Shown: positions 7,301 through 14,170, counted from the first letter of the stretch. The stretch is 14,170 nucleotides of DNA from Ga0074139 sp046336825 (GCA_046336825.1 JBKDFX010000109.1:1-14170), one strand, 5' to 3'. Translations and numbers: made by a program. Notes: generated from the letters alone by a model not told the origin.

Positions 7301-8670
7301 AGCATTCCTCCTGGCGTGAAGAGTGTGGTGTTTTTGGAATTTGGAATCACGATCAGAGTTCAGAGCTGGCCCATTTGGGACTTTTTTCCATGCAGCACCG
7401 TGGGCAGGAATCCGCAGGGATTGTTTCCAGCAATGGTCATGATTTGTATGTGCATAAAAATCTAGGTCTGGTGAGTGAGGTTTTTGATCGTTTTGATTGG
7501 AAAACTCTTCCCGGCTTTGCAGCCATTGGGCATGTTCGTTACTCGACCACAGGACAAAATTTACTGGTCAATGCTCAGCCACTGAAAGCGGATGTGAGGG
7601 GGCAACCCCTGGCGGTCGCCCACAATGGAAACTTGGTCAATTCTAAAAGTTTACGTGAGAATCTTCAAAAGCAAGGTTCACTTTTTCAGGGCACCACAGA
7701 CACGGAGATCTTTCTTCATCTGCTTTCTAAAATTGGGGGCGCCGCTTGGTCGCAAGGACTCACTCAATCTTTGGACTGGGTGAGTGGGGCTTACAGCATG
7801 GTTTGGTTGGGCCTGGATCAGATGGTGGCCGTGCGTGATCCCTTGGGTTTTCGGCCCCTTGTTCTCGGTCAAATCGGTGATGCTTGTTACGTGGTGGCCT
7901 CTGAAACCTGTGCCTTGGATCTTGTGGGAGCTCGTTATGTTCGCGATGTGGAGCCTGGTGAAATGCTTGTTTTTAACAAATCAGGTCTGCAATCTCATTT
8001 TTTCAAAAAAGAGTTGGCGAAAAAAGCTCAGTGTGTTTTTGAGTTAATTTATTTTTCCAGGTCTGATTCGCAAGTTTTTGGTCACAGTGTTTATGAATCA
8101 AGAAAAAAGTTTGGCGAACAGCTTTCGCTAGAGAGTGGAGTGGAAGCTGACATGGTGATCCCTGTTCCTGACAGTGGAGTGGCTTCGGCCATTGGGTACG
8201 CTCGACACAGTGGTCTTCCCTTCGAGTGGGGCATTACAAAAAACAGCTATGTGGGCAGAACCTTTATACAACCGGTTCAAGGGGTTCGAGATCAAGGTGT
8301 GCGAATCAAGTTGAATCCACAGATGAATTTATTAAAAAATAAACGAGTGGTGGTGATTGATGATTCTTTGGTGAGAGGAACCACCAGTAAAAAAATCATC
8401 CAGCTTTTAAAAGAAGCGGGGGCCAAGGAAGTGCATTTAAGAATTGCCAGCCCTGCCACTATTAGTCCCTGCTATTTTGGAGTGGACACTCCAGATAAGT
8501 CTCAATTGGTGGCTTCTCATATGAGCACATCAGAAATTTGCAAAATGGTGGGAGCTGAAACTTTAGCCTATTTAACAATAGAAGGGATGTTTAAGGCTCT
8601 GGGCGAACGTCCTGAGAATTTCTGCGCAGCTTGTTTCAACGAAAAGTATCCTCTGCGAGTGAAAGATTGA
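7297..8670 (+). CDS. purF: Amidophosphoribosyltransferase (glutamine PRPP amidotransferase)
   Basis: PurF catalyses the committed step, PRPP + glutamine to phosphoribosylamine, and is normally feedback-inhibited by purine nucleotides. From the ATG at 7297 it is 457 residues. Cys10 in REECGVFGIW is the glutaminase nucleophile, preceded by a 9-residue leader that must be removed to expose its amine, as in B. subtilis PurF. MQHRGQESAGI (32-42), GHVRYSTTG (78-86) and AHNGNLVN (108-115) complete the Ntn domain. The PRPP loop VVVIDDSLVRGTT lies at 351-363. Cys246, Cys392, Cys443 and Cys446 correspond to the four ligands of the structural [4Fe-4S] cluster in B. subtilis, so an oxygen-sensitive Fe-S form is expected. 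The ATG overlaps the purL stop. The next gene starts 34 bases after the stop, with no visible terminator between them. Confidence 0.97.
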   Translation: MKHSSWREECGVFGIWNHDQSSELAHLGLFSMQHRGQESAGIVSSNGHDLYVHKNLGLVSEVFDRFDWKTLPGFAAIGHVRYSTTGQNLLVNAQPLKADVRGQPLAVAHNGNLVNSKSLRENLQKQGSLFQGTTDTEIFLHLLSKIGGAAWSQGLTQSLDWVSGAYSMVWLGLDQMVAVRDPLGFRPLVLGQIGDACYVVASETCALDLVGARYVRDVEPGEMLVFNKSGLQSHFFKKELAKKAQCVFELIYFSRSDSQVFGHSVYESRKKFGEQLSLESGVEADMVIPVPDSGVASAIGYARHSGLPFEWGITKNSYVGRTFIQPVQGVRDQGVRIKLNPQMNLLKNKRVVVIDDSLVRGTTSKKIIQLLKEAGAKEVHLRIASPATISPCYFGVDTPDKSQLVASHMSTSEICKMVGAETLAYLTIEGMFKALGERPENFCAACFNEKYPLRVKD

Positions 8671-8704
8671 TTGCAAAGGAATTTGTGGCACACTTGAAAA
8701 CAGT

Positions 8705-9670
8705 GTGAAAAAAAATAATTCTAAAAAATCCAAAGCTTTATCTCCTCTTCTGCGAGCCTTACAAAAAGGTGACATTGTGGATGTGGTGGCTCCGGGTTTT
8801 GGTTGTGAAATTGAGGATTTAAATCGAGGCCTTGAATGGCTCAAAGCTCAAGGATTCATACCCCGAGTGTCTGACCAAATTTTTGGTGAGGATCTGCTCC
8901 ATGCTCAATCTGAAAAATTACGAGCCCAGGACCTTGTTCGCGCTTTGAGGGCTCGAGATTCCAAAGCCATTTGGTTTCTCCGGGGTGGATACGGAACCAA
9001 CCGGCTGATCCCGTATTTAAAAAAAATCAAAAACCCAAATAAAATATTAATTGGAATTAGCGATATCACTTCTTTGCATTGTTACAGTTTGGATCATTGG
9101 AAACTTTCTGTGATGCATGGACCTTTGTTGGATCGAATCGCAAAAGGTTTGGTGCCTGAGGATGTTCTGAAAGAAGTTTTGCAAGTGGTTCAAGGACACA
9201 AAACTGAAGTGAAATTTGAAAACCTTATGCCGCTTAATAAAAAAGCCAAGACCAAAAAAGACATCACAGCTCAATTGGTCGGTGGGAATTTAAAAGTGAT
9301 CGAAAGCCATATCGGCACACCGGATGAGCTCAAGCTTAAAAATCGAATCGTGATGTTTGAGGAGATCGGTGAAAGAGCCTACCGTGTGGACCGAATGCTT
9401 TTTCATTTTGAACAGGCGGGGCTTTTTAAAAATTTAGCCGGAGTTATTTTCGGACAGTTTATTCAGGACAATGAGCCCGGGGGAACTCCTGGTAAAACTC
9501 AAGCGCTATTGAAAATTTGGGCTGAGAAGCAAAAATTTCCAGTTCTAGCGGGTCTTCCCTGTGGTCACGACACAGAACAAAGAATTCTACCCTTGGGAAC
9601 AAAGGCCGTGCTGAAGCTGGGGCCAAAACCAAGTCTTATTGTGCCGACGGGAGTGCAGTTATGCGATTGA
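8705..9670 (+). CDS. LD-carboxypeptidase, peptidase family S66 (LdcA-like)
   Basis: S66 LD-carboxypeptidases remove the terminal D-Ala from murein tetrapeptide to give the tripeptide reused by Mpl; MccF, which cleaves microcin C, shares the fold. The 321-residue product has KGDIVDVVAP (21-30, the family LKxGDxVxVVAP opening), FLRGGYGTNRLIPYL (91-105), the nucleophile region GISDITSLH with Ser119, FEEIGERAYRVDRML (218-232) with the catalytic Glu, and GLPCGHDTEQRILPLG (283-298) with His288. No signal peptide is seen, so it is cytoplasmic and acts on imported peptides. The start is GTG at 8705; no good ribosome site precedes it, but an in-frame TGA at 8660 with no usable codon between leaves no earlier choice. 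The stop overlaps the next gene by 10 nt. The mpl context supports the LdcA role over MccF. Confidence 0.9.
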   Translation: MKKNNSKKSKALSPLLRALQKGDIVDVVAPGFGCEIEDLNRGLEWLKAQGFIPRVSDQIFGEDLLHAQSEKLRAQDLVRALRARDSKAIWFLRGGYGTNRLIPYLKKIKNPNKILIGISDITSLHCYSLDHWKLSVMHGPLLDRIAKGLVPEDVLKEVLQVVQGHKTEVKFENLMPLNKKAKTKKDITAQLVGGNLKVIESHIGTPDELKLKNRIVMFEEIGERAYRVDRMLFHFEQAGLFKNLAGVIFGQFIQDNEPGGTPGKTQALLKIWAEKQKFPVLAGLPCGHDTEQRILPLGTKAVLKLGPKPSLIVPTGVQLCD

Positions 9671-10719
9671 CCACCATGGAAAAAAATTTAAGTGCGCTCA
9701 TTTTGCCGGAGCTCAAAGATGTCACACCGGGTGTGCAAGTTCGAGCCTTTCAAAATGGCAAAATAGTTTGTGATATTGCTCTAGGGCAGACCTATCCCTA
9801 CTACGATCTGGCCAGTCTCACAAAAATTATTTTTACCACTCAAGCTTTGATGTTGAGCTTTGATCGTGGGCGTTGGAATTTGAAAACCACAGTGAAAGAT
9901 GTGCTTCCCTGGTTTCAGTACGACTTAACAATCCGGGATTTGCTTTCTCATTTTACAGGTTATCAGGCTTGGATTCCATTTTATAAAAATTTAGATCTCA
10001 ATCGCAGTCTATCACAACGGCGCGAGAGTTTAAAAAATCAATTGCAGGAAGTGGCTCCACTTAAAAATTTTGAAAAAGCCGTGTATTCGGATATTAATTT
10101 TTTACTATTAGGGTTTGTTGTTGAGGCCTTATTTGAAAAAGAGCTTTTGGATGTATGGACGGATATGAAGAACCAATTTTACTTAGGCACAACTTTGGAT
10201 TTTCATTTGAACAATAAGCCCCTCAATCAGAAACAGCACTACGCACCCACTGAAGAATGCCCTTGGCGGGGGCGTCTTTTGCAAGGTGAAGTTCACGATG
10301 AAAACACTTGGGCCCTCGGCGGAGTGAGCTCCCATGCGGGACTTTTTGGCACTGTGGAGGATTTGGGTTGGTACGCTCTGCATTTGAGATCCCAATACAT
10401 GGGAGTGGCCAAATACGAGGTCAAACAAAAAACAGCTTTGTTATTCGCTAAAAAAGCAGTGGAAGAGGGAAAAGGGGATTGGGCTCTCGGTTTTATGATG
10501 CCCACTCCTGGGGCCAGCAGTTGCGGACATTATTTTGATTTGTCCAGTATTGGACACACAGGATTTACAGGGACCAGTGTTTGGTACGACCCCAAGATGG
10601 ATTTAGCCGTTTGTATTTTGAGTAATCGTTTGGTCTACGGACGAGAAAACACGAGATTCAAAGATCTCCGGCCCAAAATTCATAACTGGCTGGTGGAAGG
10701 ACTAAGGAAGTCAGCATGA
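9661..10719 (+). CDS. Class C beta-lactamase-fold serine hydrolase, possible muramoyl-peptide amidase (AmiE-like)
   Basis: This is a penicillin-recognising serine hydrolase of 352 residues. Ser52 and Lys55 form the SxxK motif (DLASLTKI), Tyr142 lies in YSD where class C enzymes have YxN, and His299-Thr300-Gly301 stands for the KTG box. The block PWRGRLLQGEVHDENTWALGG followed by HAGLFGTVEDL (201-235) resembles one I recall from AmiE of the B. subtilis muropeptide operon and from serine-hydrolase domains fused to NagZ in Bacteroidetes. There is no signal peptide or lipobox, so it should act in the cytoplasm and not as a penicillin target or secreted lactamase. ATG 9661 has GGGAG (9649-9653) ahead and overlaps the previous gene by 10 nt; the end overlaps mpl by 4 nt. 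Between an LD-carboxypeptidase and Mpl, an amidase role on muropeptides is attractive but unproven; an esterase or DD-peptidase is possible. Confidence 0.88.
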   Translation: MRLTTMEKNLSALILPELKDVTPGVQVRAFQNGKIVCDIALGQTYPYYDLASLTKIIFTTQALMLSFDRGRWNLKTTVKDVLPWFQYDLTIRDLLSHFTGYQAWIPFYKNLDLNRSLSQRRESLKNQLQEVAPLKNFEKAVYSDINFLLLGFVVEALFEKELLDVWTDMKNQFYLGTTLDFHLNNKPLNQKQHYAPTEECPWRGRLLQGEVHDENTWALGGVSSHAGLFGTVEDLGWYALHLRSQYMGVAKYEVKQKTALLFAKKAVEEGKGDWALGFMMPTPGASSCGHYFDLSSIGHTGFTGTSVWYDPKMDLAVCILSNRLVYGRENTRFKDLRPKIHNWLVEGLRKSA

Positions 10720-12128
10720 CAATTAAAAATTTAAAACAAGGCAGTCACGTTCATTTAATGGGAATCTGTGGAACCGCCATGGCGAGCTTAGCCGGTCTTC
10801 TCAAGGATCGAGGTTTTGTTGTGACGGGTTCTGATTCTAATCCTTATCCTCCGATGTCCACTCAAATTGAATCCCTCGGGATAAAAATTAAAAAAGGTTA
10901 CTCCGCAGAAAATTTAAATCCTCGTCCTGACTTTGTGATTGTGGGAAATGTTATTTCTAAAAACAATCCTGAGGCTGAGGCTTTATTAAAACTCGAGATT
11001 CCCTACACTTCTTTGCCCAAGGCCATGGGGGAGTTGATCATAGATGATAAAATTTGCGTTTGTGTCTCTGGGACCCACGGAAAAACCACCACCACTTCTT
11101 TAATGGCTTGGGTCAGCGAAGTCTGTGGCCAACGGCCTGGTTTTATGGTGGGTGGAATACCTAAAAATTTCTCTCAAAGTTTTAAAAATCCAAAAGACAA
11201 ACTTTTTATTATCGAAGGAGATGAGTACGACACGGCCTTTTTTGATAAAGTGCCGAAGTTCACCCATTACCGACCTACTTACGCTATATTAACCAGCGTG
11301 GAATTTGATCATGCGGATATTTACCGGGATCTGGAACATGTGAAAGAGGCATTTCGTTCACTCATTCAATTGGTGCCACCACAAGGGGCTTTGATTTATC
11401 ATGCTGAAGATAAAAATATTCAGTCGCTGTTAACAGACTTAAAAGCTCCTGGTTTGAGTTATGGAATTCACCAAGGGGATTTGCGTGCTCACATTACAAA
11501 AACGGCCACGGATTTAACTCACTTTCAAGTTCAATTTAAAAATGAAGATTGGGGAGAGTACCAAATCCCCTTGAGTGGTGAGTACAACGTGCTCAATGCC
11601 TTATCCGTGATCGCTGTTAGTCATCTGCTCAAATTTGATCAAAACTCAGTGAAAAAAGCCTTCCTCACTTTTCAAGGAGTCAAGAGAAGACAAGAAGTTC
11701 TAGGTGAACCGCGAGGTGTTTTAGTTATCGAAGATTTTGCCCATCATCCTACGGCGGTGAAAGAAACCCTGAAAGGCATCAAAGCCAAGTACCCCAACCG
11801 AAAAATTTGGGCGGTTTTTGAACCTCGATCGGCCACTTCAAGACGAAAGGTCTTTCAAAAAGATTACGCTCAAGCCTTTCAATTGGCCGATCAAACACTG
11901 ATCGCAGAAGCCTTTGATCAATCCAAGATTCAAGAAGCGGATCGATTCTCTTCAAAGGAATTGATCCAAGATATACAAAATCTAGGTCAACAAGCCCGTG
12001 TTTATGAAAAAGTAGATCAAATCGTCACTGACATTTCAAAGGAAGCCAAGTCCGGAGATCTGGTTTTGATTATGTCCAATGGTGGCTTTGATGGAATTTA
12101 TCAAAAGTTGCTGGGAGCTTTGGTTTAG
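10716..12128 (+). CDS. mpl: UDP-N-acetylmuramate:L-alanyl-gamma-D-glutamyl-meso-diaminopimelate ligase (Mpl)
   Basis: Mpl attaches recycled murein tripeptide to UDP-MurNAc with ATP, feeding peptides straight back into wall synthesis. The 470-residue product has the Mur ligase layout. An N-terminal UDP-binding domain contains HLMGICGTAMASLAGLL (13-29) and GSDSNPYPPMST (38-49). A central domain has the P-loop SGTHGKTTTT (118-127), EGDEYDTAFFDK (167-178) and EFDHADIY (196-203). The C-terminal domain has EDFAHHPTA (339-347), FEPRSATS and LIMSNGGFDGI (451-461). PGFMVGGIP and the DFAHHPTA/MSNGGF pair distinguish Mpl from MurC. The opening ATG overlaps the preceding gene (ATGA), with AAGGAAG as ribosome site. 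Mpl is a Gram-negative recycling enzyme, consistent with the inferred organism. The stop is only two bases from the stop of the convergent fibre gene. Confidence 0.96.
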   Translation: MTIKNLKQGSHVHLMGICGTAMASLAGLLKDRGFVVTGSDSNPYPPMSTQIESLGIKIKKGYSAENLNPRPDFVIVGNVISKNNPEAEALLKLEIPYTSLPKAMGELIIDDKICVCVSGTHGKTTTTSLMAWVSEVCGQRPGFMVGGIPKNFSQSFKNPKDKLFIIEGDEYDTAFFDKVPKFTHYRPTYAILTSVEFDHADIYRDLEHVKEAFRSLIQLVPPQGALIYHAEDKNIQSLLTDLKAPGLSYGIHQGDLRAHITKTATDLTHFQVQFKNEDWGEYQIPLSGEYNVLNALSVIAVSHLLKFDQNSVKKAFLTFQGVKRRQEVLGEPRGVLVIEDFAHHPTAVKETLKGIKAKYPNRKIWAVFEPRSATSRRKVFQKDYAQAFQLADQTLIAEAFDQSKIQEADRFSSKELIQDIQNLGQQARVYEKVDQIVTDISKEAKSGDLVLIMSNGGFDGIYQKLLGALV

Positions 12129-12130
12129 AT

Positions 12131-14170
12131 TTATTGGAAGCCTGATTTCCAATCTACATAACATCCAGAATTAGCTACAATGATCTTATAAACTGTACGG
12201 GTGAGTGCAGTAGTTGAGCCGTTTGGAGGTGAAAAATAATAACCCCCAGTTGGACAAGCCGAAAAACTATGAATTTGTGCAGATGTATTTGCAGTTATCA
12301 GAGTGTACTCACCGCCAGAATGCATATTTAGTAATAAAATCGAGGAGCTAGGGCTAGTTAAAGTAATTATATTTCCATTTTTGAAGTCAGCTGTACTTCC
12401 AGTTACCGACGGAGCTTGACTTATGATTTGACCCGAGACGAGGAGTTCAACATTTGAAACGGGAGCTGCATTCCCAATTACAACTCCACCTGAGCCCTCA
12501 GCAAATGGTGAGTTGATGATCAACGGATTTCCTCCATTGACGATGATCTCACCATAAGTTGGGTTGGCACCCAGATTCAAGGTGGATCCACTGTTTACAA
12601 TTCTTAAAGGGAAAGTGGCGATAGTTCCTGCCACAACTGCACTGCTGCTAATTGTGAGAAGTGAGTTGGGAGTGGTTGTCCCGATACCTATATTTCCAGC
12701 AGCATCAATGCGCATTCTCTCTAAACCGTTGGTTGAAAACTGAAGGTTGTCGAGTAGGGAACTATACAAACCGGTATTGGTGTCACCTATAAAAGAATAA
12801 CCAGGAGCTGTGGCCGTACCACCGATAACGGGGAGATCTGATCCATCACTGCCAGCTGTTTGCCAAGTTGAACCGTCATAAAACTTTAATTTATTGGAAT
12901 CACCAGAATCTACAATGATATCTCCAATCAAAGCAGTTGTTGGGATAGCCGTGGCTGTTAATCTTATTGGACCATTAACATGTAGTGGTCGAGTGGGAGC
13001 AGTGGTGCCGATACCGACCGAGCCGTTGCTAGCGATTGTCATTCTGACGATGTTGTCAGTTTCAAAATTTAAAAGGTTACCATCATTAGTTCCTAAATTG
13101 ACAGGACCACCAAAAATATTTCCGCCATTAACAAATTCAGTTCCACCGATCGTAAGATCAGGCCCACAAGTGGCAGCAGTGGTAGCATCAAATTTGAGAG
13201 CTTGCCCTGGGGAACAATTGATGGATGTGAGCGCTGTGGCTGTGCCATTTGCTATGACGACTCCACTTGCACCCAATGCAGCTCCACCTACTTGTGGAAT
13301 TTGGTTAATTCCTAGGCCAGCGTCTACAGAGACGATATTAGGAGGCGCAGCGTTAATCCCATTGCCTTCCGCAATGGAAGAAAGTTTATTGCTAAAATTT
13401 GTATAATCTGTATTTGATATTGTTCCTGCCGTTACACCTGCAGAGACTGCCCTTGGAATTTGCAGAGTGTGAGTATTTCCTGCAGATGAAATCAAAGGAG
13501 TTATTCCTACATCTGACACCGCAAAATTTTGAGAAGCTCCTGTTTGACCATTTAAGGAAGAGAGTCCTCCTGTGCTTGGCGGCACCCAGCTTAAACCACC
13601 TAACCCATTGGTGGATAAAACATGTCCTGGTTCTCCATCGTCGTTAGGAAGTGTGAGATTGTAGTTGGCTGTTAATATTGTCGTTACTTGGATTCTGGCA
13701 AAGTTGGAACTGTCAGCATCAAATACTGTTAGGTTTTTTAACCCCACGCCAGTGGAGGAAACATTAGCCGCATTGGTGATATTTTGATTTCCCATGTCTA
13801 AATTACCTGTCATGGCTCCGCCAGCTTTTGACAATTTCGTATTGTCATCAACGTTAGCTGTCGCAACGGCAGTCAACCTGCCCTTGGCATCGTAGGTGAT
13901 CACAGGAATGGTTTGTCCATTCCCAATGGGACCACCCGCTGCAATCAAATTGGGGAGGCTGGCCACGCCGGTGACCACTTGAATTCCGCTGGTGGCTTGA
14001 TCTGTTAAAAATTGCACGGCTCCCTTAGTGGTATAGCTGGCATCTGCGGGCATGCTTTCGTTGGCAGGTGCCCAAGCCGCACCATTATATTTTAAAACTT
14101 GGTTCAGGGTTGGAGGGGTGACCAGCACGGGCACATTTTGAATTCCGTCCACCACGGGGCTTGCATAAGT
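12131..14170 (-). CDS. Tail-fibre-like surface protein (probable mosaic adhesive trimer), C-terminal part
   Basis: At least 679 residues are visible; the frame stays open to the right edge (upstream TYASP), so the start is outside the window and the GTG at 14155 is not it. Residues below count from 14155. The sequence is rich in Gly, Thr, Ser, Asn and Ala and made of phage-tail-fibre segments: YTTKGAVQFLTDQATSGI (41-58), IPVITYDAKGRLTAV (83-97), LSKAGGAMTGNLDMGNQNIT (108-127), and two VGIGTT-type repeats (362-393 and 471-502). Such modules form trimeric beta-rich stalks. The last 80 residues form a different domain with Cys634 and Cys665; there is no peptidase S74 chaperone (no catalytic Ser-Lys block). 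Bdellovibrio carries a set of mosaic adhesive trimer fibres with varied tips for prey recognition; membership is inference. No other phage genes are nearby. Confidence 0.85.
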   Translation of the reverse strand, partial: TYASPVVDGIQNVPVLVTPPTLNQVLKYNGAAWAPANESMPADASYTTKGAVQFLTDQATSGIQVVTGVASLPNLIAAGGPIGNGQTIPVITYDAKGRLTAVATANVDDNTKLSKAGGAMTGNLDMGNQNITNAANVSSTGVGLKNLTVFDADSSNFARIQVTTILTANYNLTLPNDDGEPGHVLSTNGLGGLSWVPPSTGGLSSLNGQTGASQNFAVSDVGITPLISSAGNTHTLQIPRAVSAGVTAGTISNTDYTNFSNKLSSIAEGNGINAAPPNIVSVDAGLGINQIPQVGGAALGASGVVIANGTATALTSINCSPGQALKFDATTAATCGPDLTIGGTEFVNGGNIFGGPVNLGTNDGNLLNFETDNIVRMTIASNGSVGIGTTAPTRPLHVNGPIRLTATAIPTTALIGDIIVDSGDSNKLKFYDGSTWQTAGSDGSDLPVIGGTATAPGYSFIGDTNTGLYSSLLDNLQFSTNGLERMRIDAAGNIGIGTTTPNSLLTISSSAVVAGTIATFPLRIVNSGSTLNLGANPTYGEIIVNGGNPLIINSPFAEGSGGVVIGNAAPVSNVELLVSGQIISQAPSVTGSTADFKNGNIITLTSPSSSILLLNMHSGGEYTLITANTSAQIHSFSACPTGGYYFSPPNGSTTALTRTVYKIIVANSGCYVDWKSGFQ
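12133..12153. terminator. Hairpin at the mpl / fibre-gene convergence, possible weak bidirectional terminator
   Basis: ATTGGAA (12133-12139) and TTCCAAT (12147-12153) are perfect arms around a 7-base loop. They lie over the stop codon of the minus-strand gene and just beyond the mpl stop. No T-run follows on either strand and the stem is short, so termination here is only a possibility. It is the only hairpin I noticed at the junction. Confidence 0.3.
12650..12745 (-). repeat. Second VGIGTT-type fibre repeat
   Basis: A 32-residue unit beginning LQFSTNGLERMRID and ending with IGIGTTTPNSLLTI. It matches the unit at 12977-13072 at 14 of 32 positions, including R-M-x-I, G-x-x-GIGTT and P. This pattern is typical of trimeric fibre stalks. 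Confidence 0.75.
12977..13072 (-). repeat. First VGIGTT-type fibre repeat
   Basis: A 32-residue unit beginning LNFETDNIVRMTI and ending with VGIGTTAPTRPLHV, aligning without gaps to the unit at 12650-12745. The DNA has diverged, so this is an old duplication or a shared structural module, not a recent copy. Confidence 0.75.

Noticed and set aside
7784..8047. Plus-strand frame of 87 codons rich in Trp inside purF
   Set aside because: It lies wholly within the PurF coding frame and is a frame-shifted shadow; PurF itself is complete and conserved there.
8478..8493. Near-palindrome TGGAGTG-GA-CACTCCA inside purF
   Set aside because: Seven-base arms are expected several times in 14 kb by chance. 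It sits in conserved coding sequence (FGVDTP) with no regulatory context.
9661..10719. Antibiotic-resistance beta-lactamase
   Set aside because: No export signal, an HTG in place of KTG, and operon linkage to LdcA and Mpl all argue for a housekeeping role, not resistance.
12894..13406. Plus-strand frame of 170 codons opposite the fibre gene
   Set aside because: It is low-complexity, Pro/Val/Ala-rich sequence that mirrors the Gly/Thr/Asn-rich fibre repeats on the other strand. It has no convincing start context.
12131..14170. Prophage remnant
   Set aside because: Only a fibre-like protein is present. No integrase, capsid, terminase, lysis gene or attachment repeat is visible, and an isolated chromosomal fibre gene fits the Bdellovibrio group better.

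Overview
The window looks like a chromosomal segment of a predatory delta-type proteobacterium of the Bdellovibrio group (Bdellovibrionota). Three things suggest this: the gene style (densely packed, many GTG/TTG starts, stop/start overlaps), the four-subunit PurS/PurQ/PurL system sitting beside an Mpl-type murein recycling ligase (a Gram-negative trait), and a long phage-tail-fibre-like surface protein of the kind Bdellovibrio carries in many copies. G+C is roughly in the 40s by eye (not counted). The taxonomic placement is inference, because no rRNA or marker phylogeny is available here.

Region 1 (1-8670, + strand) is a nearly gapless de novo purine operon: purM (5' end cut off) - purN - an unrecognised gene - purB - purC - purS - purQ - purL - purF. 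It supplies FGAR formation (PurN), FGAM synthetase (PurS+PurQ+PurL), AIR synthetase (PurM), SAICAR synthetase (PurC), adenylosuccinate lyase (PurB) and the committed first enzyme (PurF). Most junctions are 4-nt overlaps, a 14-nt overlap or direct abutments, which points to translational coupling. The one real gap, purC-purS, holds a perfect 11-bp inverted repeat. The gene between purN and purB encodes a 414-aa protein resembling a flavoprotein that has lost its dinucleotide-binding glycines.

Region 2 (8705-12128, + strand) follows after only 34 bases. It is a three-gene set for cytoplasmic murein-peptide recycling: an LdcA-like LD-carboxypeptidase, a leaderless class-C beta-lactamase-fold hydrolase (possibly an AmiE-like muramoyl-peptide amidase), and Mpl, which ligates recovered tripeptide to UDP-MurNAc. 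Together they could take an imported muropeptide to UDP-MurNAc-tripeptide. In a predator the substrate could be prey murein as well as its own.

Region 3 (12131-14170, - strand) is the C-terminal part of a long fibre protein that converges on mpl with a 2-nt gap. It has tail-fibre repeat motifs and a distinct C-terminal tip, and it resembles the mosaic adhesive trimer proteins of Bdellovibrio. Its start lies beyond the right edge.

No stretch over 300 bases lacks a gene. I saw no tRNA, rRNA, insertion sequence, CRISPR array or integrase. I could not support any promoter within the window; the promoters of the purine operon and of the fibre gene probably lie outside it.
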